A stretch of 33,003 nucleotides of DNA, taken from assembly GCA_035498035.1 (NCBI GenBank), contig DATKAN010000053.1:1-33003 (forward strand). Reading direction: 5' to 3'. This DNA comes from Nitrospiria bacterium (lineage in GTDB: Bacteria > Nitrospirota > Nitrospiria > JACQBZ01). Under the pieces are notes generated by a model, which worked only from the letters and a program-made list of their open reading frames with translations, was not told the origin of the DNA and did not search any database. Below are positions 21,251-29,480 of the stretch, one piece after another. Position 1 is the stretch's first letter, and every line of letters begins with the position of its first letter. The translations under genes were made by a program, and so were the position numbers.

Positions 21251-22136
21251 CTTTCTCACGCCCGACGAAGGCCACATGCATGGCGTGGAGACGATCCTCC
21301 ACGCCAAGCAGACCAAGTTCCAGCAGATGGAGATCATGCTCACCCGCAATTACGGGCGCTGCCTGGTCCTGGACGGCAAGATGCAGTCCAGCGAGTATGA
21401 CGAGTTCATCTACCACGAGGCCCTCGTCCATCCGGCCATGCTCACCCATCCCGATCCGAAGAAGGTGTTCATCGTCGGGGGAGGCGAAGGCGCCACCCTC
21501 CGCGAGATCCTTCGGCACAACTCGGTCGAGCAGGTCCTGATGGTGGATATCGATCAGGATGTCGTGGAAGCCTGCAAAACCTATCTGCCCGAGTGGCACC
21601 GGGGCTCCTTCGACGACCCGCGGGTGAAGCTCGAGTTCCGGGACGCGCGAAAATATCTGGAAGAGACCAAGGACGTCTACGACATCATCATCATCGACAT
21701 CTCGGAGCCGGTGGAAGAAGGTCCGGCCTATCTCCTCTACACGAAGGAGTTCTACCAGATCGTCATGAAACGCCTCAGCAAGAACGGCCTCATCTCGCTT
21801 CAGGCCGGGACCACGGCCTTGACGGCGCTGCTCTGCTTCTCGGCCGTGTACCAGACCCTCAAATCGGTTTTTCCCATCGTGCGGCCCTACCAGGCGATCA
21901 TCCCCTGCTTCGGATTGCCGTGGGGCTTCGCCCTGGCCTCCAAGCAGCTCGATCCGCAGAGCTTCTCCCAGGCCGAGATCGACAAGCGGATCGCCGAGCG
22001 CCTGAAAGGCGAACTGCAGTACTACAACGGCGAGATTCATCACGGCCAGTTTCTGTTGCCCAAACATATCCGGCAGCACGCGGAGCGCGAAACCCGGATC
22101 ATCGAGGACAACCATCCGCTGTTTACGTACACCTGA
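21216..22136 (+). CDS. speE: Aminopropyltransferase (spermidine/thermospermine synthase family)
   Basis: A 306-aa Rossmann-fold enzyme transferring aminopropyl from decarboxylated SAM to an amine. Motifs: LVLDGKMQSSEYDEFIYHEA, GGGEGATLREILRH, MVDIDQDVVEAC, FRDARKYL and DIIIIDISEPVEEGPAYLLY. In ordinary spermidine synthase the last motif reads like DSSDPVGPA followed by LF; here EEGPAYLLYTKEFY is closer to thermospermine synthase (ACL5) and archaeal enzymes. The acceptor could thus be putrescine, agmatine or spermidine. The ATG lies inside the end of speD. I keep the symbol speE for the family, with product specificity open. Confidence 0.9.
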   Translation: MPEPKSYKWFLDFLTPDEGHMHGVETILHAKQTKFQQMEIMLTRNYGRCLVLDGKMQSSEYDEFIYHEALVHPAMLTHPDPKKVFIVGGGEGATLREILRHNSVEQVLMVDIDQDVVEACKTYLPEWHRGSFDDPRVKLEFRDARKYLEETKDVYDIIIIDISEPVEEGPAYLLYTKEFYQIVMKRLSKNGLISLQAGTTALTALLCFSAVYQTLKSVFPIVRPYQAIIPCFGLPWGFALASKQLDPQSFSQAEIDKRIAERLKGELQYYNGEIHHGQFLLPKHIRQHAERETRIIEDNHPLFTYT

Positions 22137-22157
22137 TAAGGCGACCGCCGTTTCTCC

Positions 22158-23633
22158 ATGGACCCGGACGAACAACTGAGAACACCCCTCTTCGACGCGA
22201 TGGTGGCCCTGGCCGAATCGCGGAAGGTCTCGTTTCACACCCCCGGCCACAAGAGCGGAAAAGGCATCTCCACCCGTTTCCGGAAATTCGTCGGTCCCAA
22301 GATCTTCTCCATCGACCTCACCACGCTGGACGAGGTGGACTCGCTCCACAAGCCCCGGGGCGTGATCAAGGAGGCGCAGGAACTGGCGGCCCGCGCTTAC
22401 GGGGCGGACCGGTCATACTTCCTGGTGAACGGAACGACCGGCGGCAACCATGCGATGATCCTGGCCGCCTGCAACCCCGGCGACAGGATCCTCGTCGCCC
22501 GCAACGCGCACAAGTCGGTCATCGCGGGCGCCATTCTCAGCGGGGCGCAGCCGGTTTTTTTCCGTCCGGCGATCGACTCGCAGCTCAAACTCACGCGGAA
22601 CGTCACCTTCGAAGAGACCCGCGCGGCGATCGACGCCCATCCCGAGGCCAAGATCCTTTTCCTCACCAGCCCCAATTATTACGGGCTCTGCGCCGACCTG
22701 GAACGGATCATCCCCTACGCCCATGACCGCGGCCTGATCGTCCTTGTGGACGAGGCGCACGGACCGCATCTGCGCTTTCACAAAGAACTTCCCCCTTCGG
22801 CGGTTGAGATCGGCGCGGACCTCTGCGTCCAGAGCACCCACAAGATCATCGGCGGAATGACCCAGGCCTCGATGCTCCACGCCCGGGGGACCCGAATCGA
22901 TTTTCCCATGCTGACCAACGTTCTGCGCTTCGTGCAGACCACCAGCCCGTCCTACATCCTCATGGCCTCGCTGGACCTCGCGCGGATGCAGATGGCGACC
23001 GAGGGCGAAAAACTCCTGGACAAGGCCATCAGGCTCGCGCAGGAGGCGCGGACCCGCATCAACCGGATCCCAAATCTGTTCTGCTTCGGCGAAGAACAGG
23101 CGGGTCCCTTCGACATGACGAAACTGACGATCCGCGTCACGGCCCTGGGACTTTCGGGATACGAAGTATCCCGACGGCTCAACAGCCGCTACGGCATCCA
23201 GGTCGAGATGGCGGATGCCTTTCACATCCTGGTGATCGTGAGCATCGGAGACCGCCGGGACGATCTCGACCGCCTGGTCAAGGCCCTCAAGGAGATTGCG
23301 GGCGAGAACATCGGAAAGTTCTGGACGGCCGAGGCCCCCGACATCGCGGTCTTAAACTTCGAAAACGAGTCGCTGGCCACGCCCCGCGAAGCCTTTTTCG
23401 CCGATCATCATTATATTGCGCTGGAGGACGCCGCGGACGAGATCAGCTCCGAGATCGTCACGGTCTACCCGCCCGGGGTCCCGGTTCTCGTTCCCGGCGA
23501 ACGGATCAGCAAGGAAACGATCGACTACCTAAAACGCTCGTTAAAACTGGGCGGCACCGTGGACGGCCTGGACGAGACCAATCAATACATCGGGGTCGTC
23601 AAGCGCGGCTCCCTCCCGATCAAGAATTCCTGA
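22158..23633 (+). CDS. PLP-dependent Orn/Lys/Arg decarboxylase (fold I, biosynthetic)
   Basis: A 491-aa protein. FHTPGHKSGKG near 26-36 and the stretch NGTTGGNHAMILAA at 91-104 belong to the decarboxylase large domain; VDEAHGPHL at 197-205 and STHKIIGGMTQASML hold the PLP-binding Lys229. The C-terminal domain shows YPPGVPVLVPGERIS. Members include Bacillus SpeA (arginine decarboxylase) and lysine/ornithine decarboxylases; sequence alone does not separate them. Coupled to speD and speE it supplies putrescine or agmatine for aminopropylation. No agmatinase gene follows, mildly favouring ornithine unless those genes are elsewhere. Its stop abuts the opposite-strand stop of the transporter. Confidence 0.93.
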   Translation: MDPDEQLRTPLFDAMVALAESRKVSFHTPGHKSGKGISTRFRKFVGPKIFSIDLTTLDEVDSLHKPRGVIKEAQELAARAYGADRSYFLVNGTTGGNHAMILAACNPGDRILVARNAHKSVIAGAILSGAQPVFFRPAIDSQLKLTRNVTFEETRAAIDAHPEAKILFLTSPNYYGLCADLERIIPYAHDRGLIVLVDEAHGPHLRFHKELPPSAVEIGADLCVQSTHKIIGGMTQASMLHARGTRIDFPMLTNVLRFVQTTSPSYILMASLDLARMQMATEGEKLLDKAIRLAQEARTRINRIPNLFCFGEEQAGPFDMTKLTIRVTALGLSGYEVSRRLNSRYGIQVEMADAFHILVIVSIGDRRDDLDRLVKALKEIAGENIGKFWTAEAPDIAVLNFENESLATPREAFFADHHYIALEDAADEISSEIVTVYPPGVPVLVPGERISKETIDYLKRSLKLGGTVDGLDETNQYIGVVKRGSLPIKNS

Positions 23634-24872
23634 TCACCCGAAGACACTCGATTCCAGAGCCAGCACGCCGATCCCGACCCCCAGCGTCAGCAAGGTGAGC
23701 GGAACGCCGACCTTCAGATAGTCCATAAAGGTGACCCGGGCCTCATACCGGGCCTGATGGACGACGATCAGGTTCGCCACCGAGCCGATCAGCGTCAGGT
23801 TCCCGGCCAGCGTGCTGCTCATCGCAAGCGCCAGCCAGGCCCATTTCGCGCCCGGCAGTCCGATGAGGAACGGCTCGATCAGGATCACGGCCGGCACGTT
23901 GCTCACCAGGTTCGAAAGAAGCACGGTCAGCCCCGAGAGCTGCGCGATCATGAGAGCGGTCGAGCCGCCGAGCGCACGATGAACCTGATCCAGAAGGCCG
24001 TTCATCACCCCCGCCTGCCGCGCCCCGCCCATGACGATGAACAGCCCCGCAAAAAAAGCCAAAAGCCGCCAGTTGACCTTCTTGATGATTGTGAGGAAAT
24101 TCTGCCGTCCAGCCAGAAACAGCGCCGCCCCGGCCGCCATCGCCGTGAGTGCGTAGGGCGCGCCGGCAGCAAAACCGATCGCCGCGCCCGCGCTCGCGAT
24201 CAGGCCCTTGACCAGAAGCGGTCGGTTCAGGCCTGAGGAAACCGGTCGAACCAAGTGAAAGACCCCGTGCCCCAGGATCTCCTTTCGATAAACCAAGGCC
24301 ACCACGGCGATGTTCAGCACCATCCCGATCAGCGAAACGGGCGCCAGCGCAATCAGGAAAGACAAATAAGGCATGCCGGAATGGATCCCGATAAAGACGT
24401 TCTGCGGATTCCCGGTGACGCTCATCGCGCTCCCGATGTTCGAGGCCGTGGCCAGCGCGATCAGATAAGGCGCCGGACGGAGGCCGAGCGGCTTGATCGT
24501 CTGAAGAAGGATCGGCGTGAAAAGAAGACAGATCGTGTCGTTGACGAAGAAAGCCGAGAGGACGCCCGAGGTGAAAATCAAGAGGGAAAGCAATTGCAGC
24601 GGGCTTCGGACCGACGCGACGATGCGGACCGCCACCCAATCGAAAAAGCCGGCCAGCTCGAGATGAGCGATCACGACCATCATGCCCAGCAAGAGCAGGA
24701 GGGTGCTCCAGTCCAGCGCCTTCGGGACCTCGGAGAGAGGCAGCGCGCCGCTGAGGATCATCAGGGCCGCCCCGATGAGCGACGCCCAAATCATGTCGAT
24801 CGGAATTCGGGGGATCTTCTGAAGGGCGATGACCAGGTAGGTGAAAATCAGAATGATGAGAGCGATGATCAC
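23634..24872 (-). CDS. ArsB/NhaD-superfamily (SLC13-like) ion transporter
   Basis: A 412-aa protein of about eleven membrane helices. It has two inverted halves, each with a conserved re-entrant signature: AFFVNDTICLLFTPILL and ASNIGSAMSVTGNPQNVFIG in the first, and LSNLVSNVPAVILIEPF and STLAGNLTLIGSVANLIV in the second. The family covers arsenite permeases, Na+/H+ antiporters and di/tricarboxylate or sulfate transporters. No arsR, arsC or citrate genes are nearby, so the ion is unknown. GTG start without a clear ribosome site. The gene ends exactly against the speA-type decarboxylase stop. Confidence 0.88.
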   Translation of the reverse strand: MIIALIILIFTYLVIALQKIPRIPIDMIWASLIGAALMILSGALPLSEVPKALDWSTLLLLLGMMVVIAHLELAGFFDWVAVRIVASVRSPLQLLSLLIFTSGVLSAFFVNDTICLLFTPILLQTIKPLGLRPAPYLIALATASNIGSAMSVTGNPQNVFIGIHSGMPYLSFLIALAPVSLIGMVLNIAVVALVYRKEILGHGVFHLVRPVSSGLNRPLLVKGLIASAGAAIGFAAGAPYALTAMAAGAALFLAGRQNFLTIIKKVNWRLLAFFAGLFIVMGGARQAGVMNGLLDQVHRALGGSTALMIAQLSGLTVLLSNLVSNVPAVILIEPFLIGLPGAKWAWLALAMSSTLAGNLTLIGSVANLIVVHQARYEARVTFMDYLKVGVPLTLLTLGVGIGVLALESSVFG

Positions 24873-24939
24873 ATCAAGCGGCGAAATCCGTTATGCGATT
24901 GGAGGACCCCGGCGATCTCTCGATCACCGGACGGGGCTC

Positions 24940-24969
24940 ATTATAATACGAACAAAAACCGAAATCCAA
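24940..24969. promoter_or_regulatory. Divergent promoter region for transporter and sirtuin
   Basis: The minus strand reads TTGGAT (24969-24964), 18 bases, TATAAT (24945-24940), facing the transporter gene. On the plus strand an overlapping TATAAT (24942-24947) has only a poor -35. The two overlapping -10 boxes could make expression mutually exclusive. Confidence 0.5.
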
Positions 24970-25014
24970 TTTCCCGACTTGCTTCCAATTCGGGCCGCCG
25001 CTAAAATATCCGCC

Positions 25015-25740
25015 ATGGAGTCGTTCATCGAAGAGGTTCGCGGGCGTCTCTCGACCGCCTCGCGCGTCACGGTACTCACCGGGGCCGGCATCTCGGCCGA
25101 CAGCGGCATTCCGACCTTCCGCGGGCCGGAGGGATTATGGAAAAATTTCCGGGCCGAGGACCTGGCCACGCCGGAGGCCTTCGAGCGCGATCCGAAGCTA
25201 GTATGGGAATGGTACAACTGGCGGCGGGAACTGATCGCCGCGAAAGAGCCGAACCCGGCCCACCGGGCCCTGGTCAAAATCGAAAGCGGGATGGAAGCCC
25301 GTCAAGGGCGCTTCCGTCTGCTGACGCAGAACGTGGACGGGTTGCACGGACGGGCCGGAAGCCGGAACGTGATCGAGCTGCATGGAAATATCTGGAAGGT
25401 CCGCTGCACGGGATGCGGGACGGTGACGGAGGACCGCCGCGTCCCGATTCCGATTCCGCCGCACTGCGCCTCGTGCGGAAAGATGCTGCGGCCCCACATC
25501 GTCTGGTTCGGGGAGTCGCTGGACCCCCGGGACATGGACCGGGCCGTCGAAGCGCTTGAGAATTGCGATGTGATGCTGGTGATCGGAACCTCGGGCGTGG
25601 TCCAGCCGGCCGCAACATTCGCCTCGACCGCCCGCGGGGCCGGTGCCTTCGTGGTCGAGATCAACCCGGATGCCTCATCGTCTGCCGCTCAGATCGCACT
25701 GCGCGGGCGCGCGGCCGAGATCGTACCGCAGCTGGTTTAG
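25015..25740 (+). CDS. NAD-dependent protein deacylase (sirtuin, SIRT5/CobB-like)
   Basis: A 241-aa Sir2 protein. NAD-binding TGAGISADSGIPTFRG (22-37), TQNVDGLH (104-111), catalytic His123 in ELHGN, a zinc ribbon with Cys131, 134, 151 and 154, PHIVWFGE and IGTSGVVQPAA. The acyl-pocket YNWR (Tyr67, Arg70) matches the YxxR motif of class III sirtuins that remove succinyl or malonyl groups, so lysine desuccinylase activity is likely besides deacetylation. The product O-acyl-ADP-ribose is a typical substrate of macro-domain enzymes, and one is encoded at the left edge. Start at 25015 is by family length; no strong ribosome site is visible. Confidence 0.95.
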   Translation: MESFIEEVRGRLSTASRVTVLTGAGISADSGIPTFRGPEGLWKNFRAEDLATPEAFERDPKLVWEWYNWRRELIAAKEPNPAHRALVKIESGMEARQGRFRLLTQNVDGLHGRAGSRNVIELHGNIWKVRCTGCGTVTEDRRVPIPIPPHCASCGKMLRPHIVWFGESLDPRDMDRAVEALENCDVMLVIGTSGVVQPAATFASTARGAGAFVVEINPDASSSAAQIALRGRAAEIVPQLV

Positions 25741-25759
25741 AGATGCATCAGGACTCTAT

Positions 25760-26356
25760 TTAGGATCCTAAGAACTTATCCACCGCCCTCTTGCCTCCGG
25801 TGAGTATCGAAGCGCCGTCTCCGACCAGGATGCTGTCGAAACGATAATTGAGCAGCACGCGGATTCCTTCCCGCGCCTTGGAGGGATCTTTGTATTTCTC
25901 GGGCGCCATTAGATTGAGACGACCGGGCGGTTTTCCGATCAAGGCATCGCCCAGGATCAAAGTCCCTTTGCCGCGGTCAAGAAACAGCGCCGATTCTCCC
26001 GGCGATTTGCCGTCCGGGATATGGATCGCCTTGAGGCTGCCCGGTAGGAGATCTCCATCTTTAAACGTGCGGTCTATTTTTATTTCCATGAGGGGGGCAT
26101 CCGCTTCCGGCGCCAGGACGGTCGTCTTGAACAATTTGCGATACGCTTCGGATTCGCGGACATGGTCGCGGTTGGTCAGAACGATGCAGTCGATCGGTCC
26201 AAGCTGTTGCAGCCGGGTCCGGTCGTCTTCGGGCATCGGCGGAGGATCGATCATCACCCGCTCGGCTCCGGAAACAACGAGGTGCCCGTTAAAATCGCAT
26301 CCCTTTTCCTGCGAGAACCAGGACCATTGATAAACGCCGGGGAGTATTTCTCTCAA
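25760..26356 (-). CDS. MBL-fold protein with degenerate metal site
   Basis: A 198-aa protein with the metallo-beta-lactamase fold layout: PGVYQWSWFS, the stretch NGHLVVSGAERVMIDPP, IVLTNRDHVRES, the segment PDGKSPGESALFL, GTLILGDALIG and SILVGDGAS. The canonical HxHxDH is replaced by TNRDH (61-65), keeping only Asp64 and His65. The following His positions in GHTPG and GHG are replaced by DGKSPG and GDG. It may bind one metal or none, and could be a non-hydrolytic or altered-specificity branch. TTG start with GAGGAGG eight bases upstream. It is downstream of rimO on the same strand but separated by nearly 400 bases with structured elements. Confidence 0.85.
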   Translation of the reverse strand: MREILPGVYQWSWFSQEKGCDFNGHLVVSGAERVMIDPPPMPEDDRTRLQQLGPIDCIVLTNRDHVRESEAYRKLFKTTVLAPEADAPLMEIKIDRTFKDGDLLPGSLKAIHIPDGKSPGESALFLDRGKGTLILGDALIGKPPGRLNLMAPEKYKDPSKAREGIRVLLNYRFDSILVGDGASILTGGKRAVDKFLGS

Positions 26357-26424
26357 TTCAAAGCCTCCTCAACCCATACAAACCCAACCGAGTTAATCAT
26401 TTGCGCGGGTCCTGTCCTGCGACA

Positions 26425-26482
26425 GCCCCACCGTGCTCGCCGCCCCGCCCGGTGTAGGGACCCCGTCTGCGCTCGGTGGGGC
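26425..26482. other. Hairpin with 9-bp stem upstream of the MBL-fold gene
   Basis: GCCCCACCG (26425-26433) and CGGTGGGGC (26474-26482) are exact complements enclosing 40 GC-rich bases. It sits about 70 bases before the MBL-fold start on the minus strand. There is no T-run. Confidence 0.45.
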
Positions 26483-26539
26483 GCCCCGTCTCCGGCCACC
26501 CGCGGGATGATACTCAGAAATGATCGTGTGTATTGACAT

Positions 26540-26726
26540 CACCCGCCGTTTGGCGCTGGGACCAAGAGGCGACTCGGCTTGCGTTTGGGGAACCCGGCTT
26601 GGAAAAGGACGCGGCCCGTCAGGGTAAATTTTCCGCAGAGCACCTTCGGAAAATTTAGCGGCCGAGCCTTAGCCGGGTCAAACGAAAGCCGCCGGAGCCG
26701 AAGGGCTCAGCGCCAGACGGCGGGTG
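26540..26726. repeat. Structured repeat element, copy 1 (covarying long hairpin)
   Basis: Outer stem of 19 bp: 26540-26558 with 26708-26726, all Watson-Crick but one G-U. Inside are stems CGGCTT/AAGCCG (26575-26580 / 26686-26691), CGTTTG/CAAACG (26582-26587 / 26679-26684), ACCCGGCT/AGCCGGGT (26592-26599 / 26671-26678), CGGCC/GGCCG (26612-26616 / 26660-26664) and AAATTTTCCG/CGGAAAATTT (26626-26635 / 26647-26656) with loop CAGAGCACCTT. The core at 26606-26673 matches the copy at 29550-29617 at 62 of 68 positions. It lies between rimO (stop at 26750) and the MBL-fold gene. The transcribed strand is unknown. Confidence 0.85.
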
Positions 26727-26749
26727 CCCACATCGGCCGTATTACGCCA

Positions 26750-28165
26750 TTATAAAACCTTCAACCCGGAGGGGCGACACGAAGCAGCTTTTATCTTTCC
26801 CGCAACCGGCCCGACAATATGCCCGACCAGATCGTGCTCGCCGGCCTGCGTGATCTCCACTTTCACGAAGTCCCCGGGGGAGGCTTCGCCGTCATTGATG
26901 TAAACCACGCCGTCGATCTCGGGCGCCTGGCCTTCCGTGCGGCCTTCGAGCAGCAAGTCGGTTTCGCGGGACGGGCCGTCCACCAACACGTCCTGGACGC
27001 TTCCGATCATCGCCGCATGTTTCTCCCGGACGATCCCGGACTGAAGGGCCAGTAATCTTTCCTGACGTTCGGCCTTGACCTCGGCCGGGACGGGATCTCC
27101 GAGCGGGAAAGCCGTCGTACCGTCTTCCCGGGAATACGTAAACACGCCCAGGCGGTCGAAGCGGATCTCGCGGATGAGGTCGGCGATCTCCTCGAACTGC
27201 CCCTCCGTCTCGCCCGGAAAACCGACGATGAAGGTGGACCGCAAGGTGACGCCCGGCACCTTCTCGCGGATTCGCCCGAGGAGAGTCCGGATCATCCGGC
27301 TCGATCCCTTCCGGTTCATCTTCCGGAGAATCGCGTCGTTGATATGCTGCAGCGGAAGATCGACGTAGTTGCAGATCTTCGGCTCGGCCGCCATGAATTC
27401 GAGCAGTTCATCGGTGAGATCGGTCGGGTAGGTGTAAAACAGACGGATCCGGCGGATCCCGTCGACGCCGACCAGGGGCCGCAGCAGCCCCATCAGCCCG
27501 TTCTTCTCCCGGCGGTCCCAGCCGAAGCTGGTGAGCGACTGCGCTATGAGGTTGAGCTCGACCACGCCCCGCCCGGCCAGTGAACGGGCCTCGGCCAGGA
27601 TATCGGCGACCTCGCGGCTCACCAGGTCGCCGCGGAAATTCGGGATGGCGCAGAACGAGCAGCGGTAGTTGCAGCCCTCCGAGACTTTCAGGTAGGCCCA
27701 GTGACGGGGGCTGAGCGTGAGCCGCGGCGTCGCGGCGTCGTAAAGCGCCGTGGGAGAGGCGGTCCAGACATGCTGTCTGCGCCCCCGACGGTTCCGGGCC
27801 AGCAGCGTCCGGCAGATCCCGGCGATTTTCGGGAAATCGCCCGTCCCGACCACCGCGTCCAGTTCCGGCAATTCGGACATCAGCTCCTTGGGATAGCGGT
27901 GGGCCAGACAGCCGGCCGCGATCAGGACACGGCAGTCGCCCTTCTTTTTATACCCCCCGAACTCGATGATCGCGTCGATCGACTCCCGCTTGGCCGCGTC
28001 GATGAAACCGCAGGTGTTGATCACGATCACCTCGGCTTTCTCCGTTTCCGATGTGAGCTCGAACCCGTCCTGAGAAAGTACCCCGAGCATCACCTCGGAA
28101 TCCACCTGGTTTTTCGGGCAGCCCAGATTGACCAGGCCGACTTTTACCTTATTCGGAGTTTTCAT
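26750..28165 (-). CDS. rimO: Ribosomal protein S12 methylthiotransferase RimO
   Basis: A 471-aa radical-SAM enzyme that methylthiolates an aspartate of ribosomal protein S12. The N-terminal UPF0004 domain holds the auxiliary cluster cysteines: Cys16 in NLGCPKNQVDSE (RimO hallmark), Cys52 in INTCGF and Cys86 in AAGCL. The SAM cluster is Cys165, 169 and 172 in SEGCNYRCSFCAIP. A TRAM domain follows (about 375-445). LIAQSLTSFGWD differs from the commoner LIAQDTT. A C-terminal tail of about 20 residues after the TRAM domain is unusual. The product is close to the family length of about 440-450 aa. Confidence 0.96.
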   Translation of the reverse strand: MKTPNKVKVGLVNLGCPKNQVDSEVMLGVLSQDGFELTSETEKAEVIVINTCGFIDAAKRESIDAIIEFGGYKKKGDCRVLIAAGCLAHRYPKELMSELPELDAVVGTGDFPKIAGICRTLLARNRRGRRQHVWTASPTALYDAATPRLTLSPRHWAYLKVSEGCNYRCSFCAIPNFRGDLVSREVADILAEARSLAGRGVVELNLIAQSLTSFGWDRREKNGLMGLLRPLVGVDGIRRIRLFYTYPTDLTDELLEFMAAEPKICNYVDLPLQHINDAILRKMNRKGSSRMIRTLLGRIREKVPGVTLRSTFIVGFPGETEGQFEEIADLIREIRFDRLGVFTYSREDGTTAFPLGDPVPAEVKAERQERLLALQSGIVREKHAAMIGSVQDVLVDGPSRETDLLLEGRTEGQAPEIDGVVYINDGEASPGDFVKVEITQAGEHDLVGHIVGPVAGKIKAASCRPSGLKVL

Positions 28166-28205
28166 GAAATCCCGGAATTATTTTCATTGTTATACTTTAC
28201 GGACG

Positions 28206-29414
28206 TCATTCCGACGGGAGACCCCCCTTGAACACGCTCAGGCCCTTCGTGGTTCCGAACCAACGACGGCCCTTTTTGTCGAACAGCATCGAGAAGACAT
28301 AGTCGTCCAGGAGACCCCGGGAGGTGTTGATGTTCCTCCAGCGCGTCCCATCGAACCAGCTGGCGCCGCCGTTGGTTCCGGCCCAGACATGCCCTTCACG
28401 GTCCGCGGCCATCGTAAAGACAAAATCCCCCCCCAGTCCGTCCCGGACGGTGTAATTTTTCCAGGCGCTCCCGTCGAAGCTCGCGACGCCGCCCCCCCAG
28501 GTTCCGAACCATCTTCGATTCCGGTCGTCGACCAGGGAGGAAATGATAAAATCGGGGTTGGGGCCGGCGTTCTGTTTTCCCATGTTCATGTGGTGTTGGA
28601 GAAACGAGGAGCCGTAGCCGCTCCCGGGTCCTCCCTCCGTTTCCTCCGGGGCCGGAAACGGAGAGGCCGGCCGGCTCCCGGCGGGGTTCTCGCCGATCTC
28701 CCCCCCGACGCCGTCCTTGTGGGAAAAGGTCCTCCAGGATTTCCCGTCGAAGCGGCTGATCCCGGCCTCGGTCCCGAACCAGAACACCCCGTCCCGGTCG
28801 TAAGCGATGGAGTAAACCCATTTATCGGGCAGCCCGTCGGCCACGCGATAGGTCTTGAACTTCTCCCCCTCCAACACGCTCACCCCGTTCCAGGTCGCGA
28901 CCCACATTTTCCCATCGCGGTCGTACTTGATGTCGTAGACCCAGTTGTCCCCCAGACCATCCTCGGTCGAAAAACGTTTCCAGGACTTCCCGTCATAGCG
29001 CGAGAGCCCGCCGCCGTAGGTTCCCACCCATTTATTCCCCTTGGGGTCCACCGAGAGGATGTAGACCGCCCGGGCGATAAAGCCCCCCTCCGTGTTGGCC
29101 GGCGTATAAATTTCGACCTCCCGCTTCGTGATATCAAAACGGATGATCCCCTTCATCGTGCCCATCCAGAGATTATCCCCGTCCAAGGCCATGGACCGAA
29201 CGGGAGTATCGTGGGTGCTGAACTCCGCCCAGACGATGGCTCCGGAAGGCGGCGTCGAAGCGACAACGTCATGTTCCGATGAACGTCCCCCGACGCAGGC
29301 CGCGAGCAGCAAAAGCCAAAGCGCCGAGACGAGTCGTATCCCCCGACCGGGCCTATTGAACCTCATCGCACGGACCCCAAGGGGAGCATTGGCTTTCCGT
29401 CGTGTTGATTTCAT
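28206..29414 (-). CDS. Seven-repeat propeller lipoprotein (two-component-regulator-propeller type)
   Basis: An exported protein of about 402 aa. The signal LVSALWLLLLAAC ends in a lipobox Cys. Seven blades follow, each with a (K/R)WxGTxxG(L)SxxDG pattern: LWMGTMKGIIRFD, KWVGTYGGGLSRYDG, MWVATWNGVSVLEG, FWFGTEAGISRFDG, RWFGTWGGGVASFDG, VWAGTNGGASWFDG and RWFGTTKGLSVFKG. This is the Reg_prop repeat found in the sensor halves of hybrid histidine kinases; here no kinase is attached, so it is a free sensor or scaffold. A Gly/Pro-rich insertion of about 60 residues separates blades 4 and 5. GAAGG supports the ATG at 29414; an ATG at 29366 would give a more standard 24-residue signal. Confidence 0.88.
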   Translation of the reverse strand: MKSTRRKANAPLGVRAMRFNRPGRGIRLVSALWLLLLAACVGGRSSEHDVVASTPPSGAIVWAEFSTHDTPVRSMALDGDNLWMGTMKGIIRFDITKREVEIYTPANTEGGFIARAVYILSVDPKGNKWVGTYGGGLSRYDGKSWKRFSTEDGLGDNWVYDIKYDRDGKMWVATWNGVSVLEGEKFKTYRVADGLPDKWVYSIAYDRDGVFWFGTEAGISRFDGKSWRTFSHKDGVGGEIGENPAGSRPASPFPAPEETEGGPGSGYGSSFLQHHMNMGKQNAGPNPDFIISSLVDDRNRRWFGTWGGGVASFDGSAWKNYTVRDGLGGDFVFTMAADREGHVWAGTNGGASWFDGTRWRNINTSRGLLDDYVFSMLFDKKGRRWFGTTKGLSVFKGGLPSE

Positions 29415-29480
29415 AAAGACCTTCATGATAGCATAAGCTCAATTGCCGGGGCAAAGAAGTTTTGATCCGCACGAAAGTGG

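Noticed and set aside
21060-22349. Long open frame (429 codons) antisense to speD-speE
   Set aside because: Overlaps two clear genes, has no recognisable motif or ribosome site.
26540-26726. Structured element as an integron attC site or CRISPR remnant
   Set aside because: No RYYYAAC/GTTRRRY core sites and no regular direct repeats with spacers; the fold is a long branched or bulged hairpin.
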